Below the pieces are notes generated by a model, which was not told the origin of the DNA, searched no databases, and saw nothing but the letters and a program-made list of their open reading frames with translations. From Candidatus Zixiibacteriota bacterium (GTDB taxonomy: Bacteria > Zixibacteria > MSB-5A5 > JAABVY01), in contig WJMC01000105.1 in assembly GCA_014728145.1 (NCBI GenBank), positions 1-42,916 of the forward strand: a stretch of DNA of 42,916 nt. The letters are read 5' to 3'. Numbering within the stretch: position 1 is the first letter of the stretch; each line of letters starts with the position of its first letter. This document shows positions 17,382 to 26,318 of the stretch, one piece after another. The position numbers and the translations under genes are program-made.

Positions 17382-18758
17382 TTATTTTATAAATGCCTGC
17401 CTGACAGCCGAAATCAGGAGCGCATCTTCATCGGCGAAAACGGTGCGCAAATCCAGAACCAGGTTGTCATCCTTGATACGCCCGATAAGCGGTGGGTCAT
17501 GCTGTCGAAGACGGGCTGAAAACTTCTGCGGACTGCCTTCGATTGCGAGTTTGAGCCCCAGCGATGGGAAAGACTCTTCGGGTAGTGATCCGCCCCCGCA
17601 GAAAGCCTCGGTGTCCAAGATTTCGGATTCGATTTGTAAAGCAGACAGCTCCTGCTGAATTCTTTCCGCACGGTTTCTAAGTTCCGAATTTGATGTTGAA
17701 AGCAGTTGGAAAAGGGGAATGTCGTTTAAATCAGCGCGCATATACTTCAGCACCAGTTCTTCCAGCATCGCGATAATTATTTTGTCAAGCCGGCAGGCAC
17801 GATAGAGCGGATTTTTCTTGACCGCCTGGACCTTTTCTTTTTTTCCAAGAATTATACCGGCCTGCGGACCGCCCAGGAGTTTATCGCCTGAGAAACATAC
17901 CAGGTCGACTCCGGCTGAGAGCGAATCATGGATGGTCGGTTCACGGGTCAGGCCGAATTCGGAAGTATCCACATATGCGCCTGATCCGAGGTCGTGAACA
18001 ACAGTCAGGTTTTTACGCTTGCCAAGTTCGACCAGCTCCCTGACCGGGGTTTCCTCGGTAAAACCGATCTGTTTGAAATTGGAAAGATGCACTTTAAACA
18101 GCACGGTCGTAAGATCATCAATTGCGTTTTCATAATCTGAAATCACCGTCCGGTTGGTAGCGCCGACTTCTTCAAGTTTAACACCGCTCCTGGTAGCGAC
18201 CTCATGCATCCTGAAGCCACCGCCGATCTGCACCTGTTCGCCTCTGGATACGATCACTTTTTTGTTGAGCCCGAAGGTATTTAAGATCAACATCACAGAG
18301 GAAGCATTATTATTGACGGCGATCCCTGCTTCAGCGCCGGTCAGGGCGGACAGCAGTTCAAACAGAAAAGACCCCCGGCTTCCGCGCGAACCCCTTAGGA
18401 GATCGAATTCCAGGGAGGAATATCCGCCGATTTTTGATTTCAAGCGGTCGAACATATCTTTTCCCAGTGGTGTTCGTCCAAGGTTGGTATGAACTACAAT
18501 ACCGGTGGCATTGATCACTCGGCTGGTCAGCTCATAGCGCAGATTATTGAGATCGGATATGATTTTACTAAAAAACGCTGACCGCATCTCGGATCGCCCG
18601 GATTTAATCTTTTCACGCAGTCTTTCAATATGCTTGCGAACATAGCGGCCTACCAGCGGACGGGAATATCTCTCGATAAATTCACGAAGAGAATCATCAG
18701 CAAGGATTTTCTCTACCTGCGGTATATCACGGAACTGTTTTATCTCGATATCATTCAT
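17382..18758 (-). CDS. selA: L-seryl-tRNA(Sec) selenium transferase SelA
   Basis: This 458-residue PLP enzyme converts Ser-tRNA-Sec to Sec-tRNA-Sec using selenophosphate. The PLP lysine is Lys293 in CFSGDKLLGGPQAGI. INATGIVVHTNLGR near residue 82 and NNNASSVMLIL near 149 are conserved active-site and oligomer segments, and the N-terminal helical domain that grips the tRNA is present. It lies 59 bases downstream of the tRNA-Sec gene and one base upstream of selB, so the three are almost certainly one transcription unit. selD, needed for selenophosphate, is not in this window. Confidence 0.97.
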   Translation of the reverse strand: MNDIEIKQFRDIPQVEKILADDSLREFIERYSRPLVGRYVRKHIERLREKIKSGRSEMRSAFFSKIISDLNNLRYELTSRVINATGIVVHTNLGRTPLGKDMFDRLKSKIGGYSSLEFDLLRGSRGSRGSFLFELLSALTGAEAGIAVNNNASSVMLILNTFGLNKKVIVSRGEQVQIGGGFRMHEVATRSGVKLEEVGATNRTVISDYENAIDDLTTVLFKVHLSNFKQIGFTEETPVRELVELGKRKNLTVVHDLGSGAYVDTSEFGLTREPTIHDSLSAGVDLVCFSGDKLLGGPQAGIILGKKEKVQAVKKNPLYRACRLDKIIIAMLEELVLKYMRADLNDIPLFQLLSTSNSELRNRAERIQQELSALQIESEILDTEAFCGGGSLPEESFPSLGLKLAIEGSPQKFSARLRQHDPPLIGRIKDDNLVLDLRTVFADEDALLISAVRQAFIK

Positions 18759-18817
18759 TTTGATGAATATAGTTTTTTGGATAAAATCCTACAAGCATAA
18801 ACAACGTGCAATAAAAA

Positions 18818-18907
18818 CGGAAGGGGAAGGAATCGAACCCTCCGCCGCCTTGTGGGGCGGCCAACGGGTTTGAAGCCCGCGGGGGCCACCAGGCCCCATC
18901 CTCTTCC
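18818..18907 (-). tRNA. selC: tRNA-Sec (anticodon UCA)
   Basis: 90 bases fold as a selenocysteine tRNA. The D arm has a 6-bp stem GGGGCC/GGCCCC with a 4-base loop (18897-18882), the anticodon loop is CTTCAAA with TCA at 18873-18871, the long variable arm is GCCGCC/GGCGGC with a 6-base loop, and the T loop is TTCGATT. The discriminator is G at 18818. CCA is not encoded; T-rich sequence follows and could end transcription. I count only 12 base pairs in the stacked acceptor plus T stems (8+4 or 7+5) with an A-C mismatch at position 6, against the usual bacterial 13. A C just before the first base could pair with G73 and restore 13. Confidence 0.95.
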
Positions 18908-18913
18908 GACCGG

Positions 18914-18941
18914 AATATAAACATTCACCCGCTTTTGTCAA
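18914..18941 (-). promoter_or_regulatory. Promoter of the tRNA-Sec/selA/selB unit
   Basis: Read on the minus strand, TTGACA (18941-18936) and TATATT (18919-18914) are 16 bases apart, close to consensus. The expected start, seven bases beyond the -10, is 18907, which is the first base of the mature tRNA. This implies a transcript with little or no 5' leader. The elements are seen directly; the exact start is inferred. Confidence 0.75.
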
Positions 18942-19024
18942 TTCGGATGTAAACGGTCAGGAAAATTGCATTCCTTCAACCTGACTTTATATTAAAACTA
19001 ATTCTACTAAAACTCATAAAATAC

Positions 19025-19052
19025 TTGCTTTTTTACGAAACAGGACTATATT
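19025..19052 (+). promoter_or_regulatory. Candidate promoter of the VOC gene
   Basis: TTGCTT at 19025-19030 and TATATT at 19047-19052 are 16 bases apart. A start near 19059 would give a leader of about 130 bases, which contains a small hairpin (AGGCA at 19136-19140, TGCCT at 19143-19147). Motif match only. Confidence 0.4.
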
Positions 19053-19188
19053 TATCTCGTATACAGAAATAAACCTCACGATTTGTCAATGAGTCAAAAA
19101 ACAGGCTGATGATAAAAGGCGACTACAACTATTTCAGGCAAGTGCCTTATTGAGTTTACAACATTAGATCTCTGAAAGGAGAAACGGA

Positions 19189-19557
19189 ATGCCCCGACCC
19201 GTTCATTTCGAGATTCCGGCCGATGATCCCGAACGTGCCGGTAAGTTTTATGAGGATGTATTTGGCTGGCAGATATCCAAGTGGGATGGCCCGGAGGATT
19301 ACTGGCTGATCAAATCCGGCGACAAGGAACAGCCGGGTATCGATGGTGGCATCGCCCGTAAAAACGATATGCTGTCATCGGTGACAAATACTATCGACGT
19401 TCCCGACGTGGATCAGTTCACTGACAAGATCAAATCCAAAGGTGGTACTGTTCTGATGCCGAAGATGGCTGTGCCCGAGGTAGGCTGGATGGCTTACTGC
19501 AAGGACACGGAGGGGAACATCTTTGGTTTGATGCAGATGGATCCAACCGCCAAATAA
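19189..19557 (+). CDS. VOC superfamily (glyoxalase/bleomycin-resistance-like) protein
   Basis: A 122-residue protein that opens VHFEIPADDPERAGKFYEDVFGWQI and ends DTEGNIFGLMQMDP, the two halves of a vicinal-oxygen-chelate fold. VOC proteins are usually metal-dependent lyases, dioxygenases or thiol transferases, including fosfomycin and glyoxalase enzymes. The subgroup resembles many uncharacterised small VOC proteins, and the reaction cannot be assigned. AAAGGAG eight bases before the ATG supports the start. It is divergent from tRNA-Sec and convergent with the bacillithiol genes. A role with bacillithiol is conceivable but not shown by sequence. Confidence 0.85.
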   Translation: MPRPVHFEIPADDPERAGKFYEDVFGWQISKWDGPEDYWLIKSGDKEQPGIDGGIARKNDMLSSVTNTIDVPDVDQFTDKIKSKGGTVLMPKMAVPEVGWMAYCKDTEGNIFGLMQMDPTAK

Positions 19558-19621
19558 CACAAATTGCGACTGGCTGGTAACCCTCCCCGGATATCAGCCG
19601 TTCCATACCCCATCATTCGAC

Positions 19622-19674
19622 ACGCGGCGGGTTGTCATACGACAATACCCACGAGGCAGCCCCCGCGTTTTTTT
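19622..19674 (+). terminator. Intrinsic terminator after the VOC gene
   Basis: An outer stem, ACGCGG at 19622-19627 with CCGCGT at 19663-19668, encloses a smaller hairpin (TTGTC, loop ATAC, GACAA, 19632-19645). It is followed by an unbroken T run to 19674. The T run overlaps the last bases of the convergent bshB gene. There is no T run on the minus-strand side, so it serves the plus strand. Confidence 0.6.
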
Positions 19675-20392
19675 ATATCGATTTTACGGGAAGTTTCATC
19701 GGGTCGTCGATCGCGATCGGTTCCTTGATGAAGTACGGTTCGGCATACTCGGACTTTATATTCAATCCCAGATTGCGGTCGCGGGTTTTGATATATTCAA
19801 TTATATCCGCTCCCGGATGAAATATCTGTTTCGAACCGGGGGTACCGTCGAATTGAGACTTATAGGCTCGTACCGCTTCCAGCTTGCGCTTATGCTGATT
19901 CGAGACATCTACTAAAAATGAAGGTCTGATTTCGCGATAGTAGGTCGAAAACAGGATCTTGAAGGGCCGATGCGGTTCGCCCTGTAAATCTATTTTTTTC
20001 AGTCCGGCGAAATAGCATGCATCCTGAAGAAGCAAAGAACATACGCGATGGTCGGGGTGACGCTGTTCCCAGTAAGGCAGAATCGCCAGGCGGGGCTGAT
20101 AGTCACGGATGATCTGAGCCAGGCGCAGGATATTGTCGCGATTGAACTCGAGTGCCCCATCGGGCATACCCAGGTTGATACGATTGGCCAGGCCCATAAT
20201 CCGACCGGCTTCACTCGCTTCCGCCAGGCGATCTTCCGAGGCCCCTTTGGTTCCCATCTCACCGGCGGTCAGATCGCAGGCTCCTGTTTTATAGCCCATT
20301 TCAGCCAGCTTGATCATCAGCCCGCCGGAGGTGATCTCGATATCATCGCAATGTGCCGCAAAAGCCATTACATCGAGTTTTTCCGAGCCCAT
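19673..20392 (-). CDS. bshB1: Bacillithiol biosynthesis deacetylase BshB1
   Basis: A 239-residue PIG-L/LmbE-family zinc deacetylase that removes the acetyl group from GlcNAc-malate, the second step of bacillithiol synthesis. Predicted zinc ligands are His14 and Asp17 (AAHCDDIE) and His115 (HPDH). Asp16 is the likely general base. The usual HPDD motif reads HCDD here, with Cys15 in place of proline. LTAGEMGTKG and LGMPDGAL match BshB1. The ATG at 20392 shares its A with the bshA stop (TGATG), so a TTG one codon earlier is unlikely. It is the last gene of the efflux-bacillithiol unit. Confidence 0.92.
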   Translation of the reverse strand: MGSEKLDVMAFAAHCDDIEITSGGLMIKLAEMGYKTGACDLTAGEMGTKGASEDRLAEASEAGRIMGLANRINLGMPDGALEFNRDNILRLAQIIRDYQPRLAILPYWEQRHPDHRVCSLLLQDACYFAGLKKIDLQGEPHRPFKILFSTYYREIRPSFLVDVSNQHKRKLEAVRAYKSQFDGTPGSKQIFHPGADIIEYIKTRDRNLGLNIKSEYAEPYFIKEPIAIDDPMKLPVKSI

Positions 20393-21510
20393 CAACCCAC
20401 CGTCCTTTCATACAGATTCTCATATTGACCCACGATTTTATCGTAGTGAAATTTTTCGATTACCGACTGACGGGCATATTTCGAGAAACTCTGCCATTTT
20501 TCGTTATCTGTCAGGATTTCGACCGCTTTTTGTGCCATCGTATCGGTATCCCCCAGATCGCAGACATAGCCTGATTTGCCATCGCTTATTAACTCCTTCA
20601 GGCCGGTCGTATGAGTTCCGATCGAGGGCACCCCGCAACAGAGCGCTTCCATCGCCGCCAATCCGAAAGATTCATGTTCCGACGGCAAAAGGAACAGGTC
20701 GCCGGCAGGAAGGATATCTTCGATATTATGGCGACTTCCCATAAAGAAGACATCACCAGAAAGATTGTGCTCATTGACGAATTTTGTGGCGGTAGCAATC
20801 TCCGGACCTTCGCCGATCAGGATCAGCTTGCTTTTCACTTTCTCATTTAACTTCAGGAAGACTTCCATTACGTCACCGATCCGCTTGAGGGGACGGAAAT
20901 TGGACATATGGATCACCAATTTCTCGCCGGCGGGCGCGTACTTGCACTTGAGGTTGTATGGATCACCCGGTTTATATCTTTCCGGATCGATAAAATTATA
21001 AATCACCTCGATATCGTCACAGATATTGAAGGTCCGGCAGACCTCGTCCTTGAGATGACTGCTGACCGCGGTGACCGCATCAGATACCTCGATCGAAAAG
21101 CGTGTGATATCCACAAATGATTTATCCGAACCCACCAGGGTAACATCGGTGCCATGCACTGTAGTAATCAGCTTCAAATCACATTCAGTGACCATCTGTT
21201 TGGCCAGATGACCACAGATAGCGTGCGGGATGGCATAATGGGCATGGATAAGATCGAGTTTATGCTTGCAGGCTACTTCCGCGATTCGCGCCGCCAGGGT
21301 CAGGGTGTAGGGCGGGTATTTGAAAAGCGGATAATTCGAAGTTTCGACCTGGTGATAGAAAAGGTTGCGTCCATTGGGATCCAGACGAAACGGCATGGCA
21401 TACGAGAAGAAATGTACCTGGTGGCCCCTGTGAGCGAGGCATTTTCCTATCTCGGTGGCGACCACTCCGGATCCGCCGATGACCGGGTAGCAGGCGATGC
21501 CGATGTTCAT
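20392..21510 (-). CDS. bshA: N-acetyl-alpha-D-glucosaminyl L-malate synthase BshA
   Basis: A 372-residue GT4-family glycosyltransferase catalysing the first bacillithiol step, transfer of GlcNAc from UDP-GlcNAc to L-malate. The opening MNIGIACYPVIGGSGVVATEIGK is diagnostic of BshA. HAHYAIPHA, TTVHGTDVTLVG, HMSNFRPLKR and the sugar-nucleotide motif PSEHESFGLAAMEAL are present. Its start is one base after the bshC stop, and it overlaps bshB, so all three bacillithiol genes are translated as a coupled block. Confidence 0.96.
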   Translation of the reverse strand: MNIGIACYPVIGGSGVVATEIGKCLAHRGHQVHFFSYAMPFRLDPNGRNLFYHQVETSNYPLFKYPPYTLTLAARIAEVACKHKLDLIHAHYAIPHAICGHLAKQMVTECDLKLITTVHGTDVTLVGSDKSFVDITRFSIEVSDAVTAVSSHLKDEVCRTFNICDDIEVIYNFIDPERYKPGDPYNLKCKYAPAGEKLVIHMSNFRPLKRIGDVMEVFLKLNEKVKSKLILIGEGPEIATATKFVNEHNLSGDVFFMGSRHNIEDILPAGDLFLLPSEHESFGLAAMEALCCGVPSIGTHTTGLKELISDGKSGYVCDLGDTDTMAQKAVEILTDNEKWQSFSKYARQSVIEKFHYDKIVGQYENLYERTVG

Positions 21511-21511
21511 C

Positions 21512-23164
21512 TCAGTATCCCATGTCCTCCAGGTAGATCACCTGGTGATCGTAGCAGTCGAGTTTCAGGTGCTGATCGATTTTATCCATGAATTCAGGAC
21601 CGTACCTGACAATGAAATTGAAGATATTAAAATGCCGTTCCTGGAGGGACTGCTCCGGATATAAAAACTCCGATGCACGCTCGATACCATCGACAATCCC
21701 TTTGTTACGTTTCTTATAGGCCTTGATAATTTTTTCACGCAGTTGCTTGATCTCATATTCGACTTTGCCCTTGGTTTTCCGGACAGTGCGCTGTACCCCC
21801 TCGTCGAAGTCGGCCAGGTATTTTTCCAGGCTGAGAATTCTCTGGTTGATTTCGTCGCAATCCTGCTCAATTTTTTGATCGAGTTCAGCAGGTATCTTTT
21901 CCTCGACTATATCCTTGATTTTGGCCTGCAGGTGTTTTTCATCGATGAAGTCGGTCATTGTAAGTTCGTGCTTCTCCATCACCCGGCAGGCGAATTTGTC
22001 CATAACAGTGGCGGATATCCGCGGATAGACTATTGGGCACTGCACCTTGAAATGATTGTGCAGATCCTTGATCTGCGCGAAATACGCGACTTCTGCCGGA
22101 CCACCGATATAGGCCAGAGTCGGGAAAAGGTGGTCCTGCATGACCGGCCTCAGAAGCACATTGGGTGAGAAATGATTAGGAAACTGATCCAGTTTATCGA
22201 GCAACTCCTCACGGCTGAACTTCTGATCCTCGCCGTCAATAAAGTACGAGTCGCCGTCGTAACCAATTCGAGACCTTTCACCATTACAATAGAACAGGTT
22301 GGTGTAGTTCTCCAGATGATGCACCTGGAGATGATAACCCAGTTGCTTCAATTCTGTATTGGCCAGATTGATTATCTGGTTGGAGGATTCGAACTCGGCG
22401 ATCTCTTTTTCGAAGACCGGCTTGGCCATCCTCTTGATACGGTCATCGGCCGGATTGACCAGCACTAAACCGGAATCGGTAAACAGCTTTGCCAGGAGCC
22501 GTCCGAAGGCTTCACCAATCGGCTGGCCGGGTTGATACGAATCGGAAATCATCTCGCGGATATCGGAATGATAATCCGAGGGAGGCAGGCTGTTTAACAC
22601 TTCCTGGTTGAACAGGTCTATATTGTCATCCAGATTAAAAAACGCCATCGGCCTGTCACCGGGAGGCTCATTTGGCTCATAGTCGATTTTGTGCAGGTTG
22701 TAAAGTTTGTCGAGGATATGCACATGACGAACTTCCTCGAAATCATGATCGTCGGTGGCCATCCAGAAAATCGGCACGACCGGAACATCCAGTTTATCTT
22801 CCATCTCCTGCGCCAGTTTCAGCGCTGTCAGCGTTTTATAGACCGTGTACATCGGACCGGTCAGCAGGCCAACCTGCTGGCCTGTGAAGACTACGCAGGA
22901 TTTCGTGTCCCTCAGTTTTTCAATATTATCAAAAGTCTTCCCGGCAAACCCGTAAGACTTGTTCTGCTCGGTTAAAATTGCAACCAGCTCTTCGCGTTTA
23001 TAGTCGCGTTTGGCCATATTGGAGGCGTTTTTCTCGAAACGATCGATTCGTCGGAAATTTGCGCAGTAATATGGCGCCACTTTCTCAAAATCATTGAGAA
23101 AATCCCAGAACAGCTTGCTGGTGGACTTGAGGTCCTTATAGCTAAGCTTCATGCGGTTGTCCAT
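21512..23164 (-). CDS. bshC: Bacillithiol biosynthesis cysteine-adding enzyme BshC
   Basis: A protein of about 550 residues of the BshC (YllA) family, which adds cysteine to GlcN-malate to finish bacillithiol. Visible family features are CVVFTGQQVGLLTGPMYTVYKTLTALKLA, PVVPIFWMATDDHDFEEVRHVHI and a coiled-coil segment near residues 430-500. The longest frame runs to 23212, deep into the RND gene. ATG 23164 has GGGGAG close upstream, and ATG 23152 (MKLSYKDLKS) aligns best with known N-termini; either is possible. Both overlap the end of the RND pump gene, so translation is probably coupled to it. Confidence 0.93.
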   Translation of the reverse strand: MDNRMKLSYKDLKSTSKLFWDFLNDFEKVAPYYCANFRRIDRFEKNASNMAKRDYKREELVAILTEQNKSYGFAGKTFDNIEKLRDTKSCVVFTGQQVGLLTGPMYTVYKTLTALKLAQEMEDKLDVPVVPIFWMATDDHDFEEVRHVHILDKLYNLHKIDYEPNEPPGDRPMAFFNLDDNIDLFNQEVLNSLPPSDYHSDIREMISDSYQPGQPIGEAFGRLLAKLFTDSGLVLVNPADDRIKRMAKPVFEKEIAEFESSNQIINLANTELKQLGYHLQVHHLENYTNLFYCNGERSRIGYDGDSYFIDGEDQKFSREELLDKLDQFPNHFSPNVLLRPVMQDHLFPTLAYIGGPAEVAYFAQIKDLHNHFKVQCPIVYPRISATVMDKFACRVMEKHELTMTDFIDEKHLQAKIKDIVEEKIPAELDQKIEQDCDEINQRILSLEKYLADFDEGVQRTVRKTKGKVEYEIKQLREKIIKAYKKRNKGIVDGIERASEFLYPEQSLQERHFNIFNFIVRYGPEFMDKIDQHLKLDCYDHQVIYLEDMGY

Positions 23165-26100
23165 CTCTCCCCGCTTGATCTTGTGCATCTCGGTCGTCAG
23201 ACTCATAACCAATTATCTTTTTGAAAATCCTCTTTATCCAGTTTAATATGTCTTCAATAACAGTATAAACAACAGGAACGACGATAAGTGTCAGAAAAGT
23301 TGAAGAAAGCATACCGCCTATCACCGCCTGGGCGATCGGAGCGCGCAACTCGGCACCCGGGCCGATCGCCAGAGCCAGGGGAAGCATTCCGAAGATAAGA
23401 GACAACGCGGTCATCATGATCGGACGCAACCTGATCGGGCCGGCTTCCAGGATCGCCTCGGTACGATCAGAGCCCTTGTCACGTCTCTGTTTGACGAAAT
23501 CGATCAAAAGAATCGCGTTTTTTGTAACCAGCCCCATTAACATGATGACACCGATCAGCGACATGATAGAAATCGCCGAATTGAAGATCAGAAGTCCCAG
23601 AAACGCGCCGATCATGGATAACGGCAGGGTGGTCATGATCGTGACCGGATCGAAGAAACTGTTCAACTGCGACGCCAGCACGAGATAAATGAACACGATT
23701 GCCAGAATCAGCGCTTCTGTCAAATATTCAAAAGATTCTTTTTGCCACTCTGCTTCACCGATTGCACCGATCGAATAGCCGGGCGCCACCTTGACTGAAT
23801 CGAGTTTGGCCTGAATTTCAGACCGTACTGTACCGGTAAACCTTCCAGCCGTATTCCCGGTCACTGTGTAGATTCGCTGGCGATCATAGCGATTGATCTC
23901 AGGCGGGGCACCGCCCTGGTCGAAACTGGCCACCCGTGAAAGCGGAAAGGCCGGATTATCCTCGCCCGCAACATCTTTATATGAAGGGATCATGAAGCGC
24001 TCTAAATCGTCGACCTCATCGCGTTGATCAGGTCTCAGCCTGAGCAGGATATTGTATTCTTCATCTTCATCGCGCAGTCGTGAGACTTCCTCGCCCTCGA
24101 CAAACATCCTGACAGCTGAAGCCAGGTTTTGCAAATTCACACCAAGATCGGCCGCCTTTTCACGGTCGACATGGATCTGCACCTCCGGCTTGACCTTTGT
24201 CAGCGAGTTATCAATATCTACCGCGCCGGGTACCGAACGTACGATCGAGTCGGTGATCATGGTATAGTATTCGAGCAGTTCTTCCCGTTCACCACGGACA
24301 GCATATTCGATCGGAGCCTGTCCGCCCTCGGACTGCTCAGAGGCCACAGCCAGCTTAATTCCGGCGATATCTTTCATATTTTCTCGAACAGCCATCATCA
24401 CGTCTGAGACCGATCTCTCGCGCTCGTCCATGGGTACCAGCTGGACATAGATATATCCCTCATTGATGCCCCGCTCACCTGAACCGATTACCGTGTACAT
24501 ATTGATAATTTCAGGATATGTTTTCAGTCTTTTCTCTACTATGTTTGCCAGAGACTCAGTCTTTTCTAAACTGCTTGATGGCGCGGTCTGGAAACTGAGA
24601 TAGAACTCGCTTTCGTCTGTCTGAGGAATGAATTCACTACCGAGCTGAGTGGCAATAAAAATTGCCAGTACAAAAGATACTGTCGCGACTAAAAGAACTA
24701 AAAAGCGATGATGAAGCGACCAGGTTAGCATCCGTTTGTACAGGTTTCCAAAGCGAGTGAAGAGATTATTCCAGGCATTGGTCAGCATCAGGAATGGATT
24801 TTTGGTACCTTTATGGGATTTCTCTTTAGTCAGAAAGCGCGATGACAGCATCGGCGTAAGTGTAAAGGCCACAAAAAGCGACACCAGAACAGAAAACGCC
24901 ACAGTCATGCCAAAGGAGAAGAAGAATCGTCCGACGATCCCCTTCATGAACGCCACCGGCAGAAACACTACCATAATAGCAAAAGTGGTGGCGGTCACCG
25001 CCAGCCCGATTTCAGCAGTTCCGTCCGAGGCCGCCTGGTCACCCTTTTTGCCCATATCCAGGTGGCGATAGATATTTTCAATCACCACAATTGCATCGTC
25101 GATTAACAACCCCACCGCCAGGGAAAGTCCCAGAAGAGTCATGAAGTTCAGGGTAAATCCCAAAAAGTTCATGAACGTGAATGTGGAAATAATTGAAACC
25201 GGGATAGCGATTGCGGTGATCAATGTCGAACGCCAGTTCGCTAAAAAGAGAAAGACCACAATCACTGCCAGAGTACCACCGTAGATCAGGTTAACCACGA
25301 CGTCATGGACAGCATTGCGGGTAAAATCGGATTGATCCTCGACAATGGTATAAGTAATATCCGGCGGAAGCTCCGACTTGAGCTTATGAAGTTCCTCTCC
25401 GACACGGTCAGCGACATCGACAACATTGGCACCGGACTGCGTAATCACGGCCAGCGATATCGCGCGACTGATTTCGAAATCATTGACCTCCTTCTGGCCC
25501 AGCCGAGCAAGGGAAGTCTGCTCCTTGACACCGTCATAAACATGGGCGACATCGGTGAGCTTGACGAAATGCCCTTTGGGGGTGGCGATAATCAATTTTT
25601 TGAGTTCATCTATCGTTTCGACCTTGCCCATAGTACGAACCAGCATCTCGGTACGGCCTTTTTTGAGACGGCCTCCGGGAAGTTCGAAGTTCGATGAGGC
25701 TATCGCATCGGAGACGTCGAACGGTGTCAGATCATAAGAACTGAGCAAGTCCAGATCGAGTTCGACCTGGATTTCCCGCTCGAACCCGCCGATCAGGTCG
25801 ACCGAGCCGACACCCTGTATATTTTCAAGTCTTTTCTTTACCTGCTCTTTAACGATATATGTCAGATCCTTTGCGGAACGATCGCCTGAAACAACCACTG
25901 AAAGAACCGGTTGTGATGACGGATCAAATCGCTGAACGATCGGATCCTCAATATCGAGGGGCAGTTCGCCCCGGATCGCGGAGACTTTGTCACGCACCTC
26001 GCTGGCCGCATCGAGGGCGTCAACCTCCAGCTCGAACTGCACCATCACCCGTGAATACCCTTCCATTGAGACTGATTCGATCCTGTCCACACCCGAGATC

Positions 26101-26318
26101 GGGTTGACCGCGTCTTCGATCTCCCGCGTCACCTCGATTTCGACTGATTCCGCGCTGGCTCCGGGATATACTGTCGTTACCACCACGAAGGGAAAGTCGA
26201 TCTCCGGAAAAAGTTCCATTGAAAGACGATTGAATGACGTATAGCCCAGAACCAGGAGGGCTACGATCATCATGGTCGCGAAGACCGGCCTTTTGATGGA
26301 TACATCTGCTAAAATCAC
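23142..26318 (-). CDS. RND multidrug efflux transporter (HAE1/AcrB-like)
   Basis: A 1058-residue inner-membrane proton-driven pump. The N-terminus SIKRPVFATMMIVALLVLGYTSF is the first helix. GLSLAVGLLIDDAIVVIENIYRH in helix 4 carries the paired aspartates needed for proton flow. Two large periplasmic loops and twelve predicted helices complete the usual layout. The family exports drugs, bile salts, solvents or lipids through a TolC-type channel. It overlaps the adaptor stop by four bases (ATGA) and runs into bshC. The substrate range cannot be read from sequence. Confidence 0.95.
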   Translation of the reverse strand: MILADVSIKRPVFATMMIVALLVLGYTSFNRLSMELFPEIDFPFVVVTTVYPGASAESVEIEVTREIEDAVNPISGVDRIESVSMEGYSRVMVQFELEVDALDAASEVRDKVSAIRGELPLDIEDPIVQRFDPSSQPVLSVVVSGDRSAKDLTYIVKEQVKKRLENIQGVGSVDLIGGFEREIQVELDLDLLSSYDLTPFDVSDAIASSNFELPGGRLKKGRTEMLVRTMGKVETIDELKKLIIATPKGHFVKLTDVAHVYDGVKEQTSLARLGQKEVNDFEISRAISLAVITQSGANVVDVADRVGEELHKLKSELPPDITYTIVEDQSDFTRNAVHDVVVNLIYGGTLAVIVVFLFLANWRSTLITAIAIPVSIISTFTFMNFLGFTLNFMTLLGLSLAVGLLIDDAIVVIENIYRHLDMGKKGDQAASDGTAEIGLAVTATTFAIMVVFLPVAFMKGIVGRFFFSFGMTVAFSVLVSLFVAFTLTPMLSSRFLTKEKSHKGTKNPFLMLTNAWNNLFTRFGNLYKRMLTWSLHHRFLVLLVATVSFVLAIFIATQLGSEFIPQTDESEFYLSFQTAPSSSLEKTESLANIVEKRLKTYPEIINMYTVIGSGERGINEGYIYVQLVPMDERERSVSDVMMAVRENMKDIAGIKLAVASEQSEGGQAPIEYAVRGEREELLEYYTMITDSIVRSVPGAVDIDNSLTKVKPEVQIHVDREKAADLGVNLQNLASAVRMFVEGEEVSRLRDEDEEYNILLRLRPDQRDEVDDLERFMIPSYKDVAGEDNPAFPLSRVASFDQGGAPPEINRYDRQRIYTVTGNTAGRFTGTVRSEIQAKLDSVKVAPGYSIGAIGEAEWQKESFEYLTEALILAIVFIYLVLASQLNSFFDPVTIMTTLPLSMIGAFLGLLIFNSAISIMSLIGVIMLMGLVTKNAILLIDFVKQRRDKGSDRTEAILEAGPIRLRPIMMTALSLIFGMLPLALAIGPGAELRAPIAQAVIGGMLSSTFLTLIVVPVVYTVIEDILNWIKRIFKKIIGYESDDRDAQDQAGRDGQPHEA

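Noticed and set aside
23165-23212. A 16-residue extension of BshC (MVMSLTTEMHKIKRGE) inside the RND gene.
   Set aside because: It would add residues absent from known BshC N-termini and lies in the coding sequence for the polar C-terminal tail of the pump; later ATGs are nearer a GGGGAG site.
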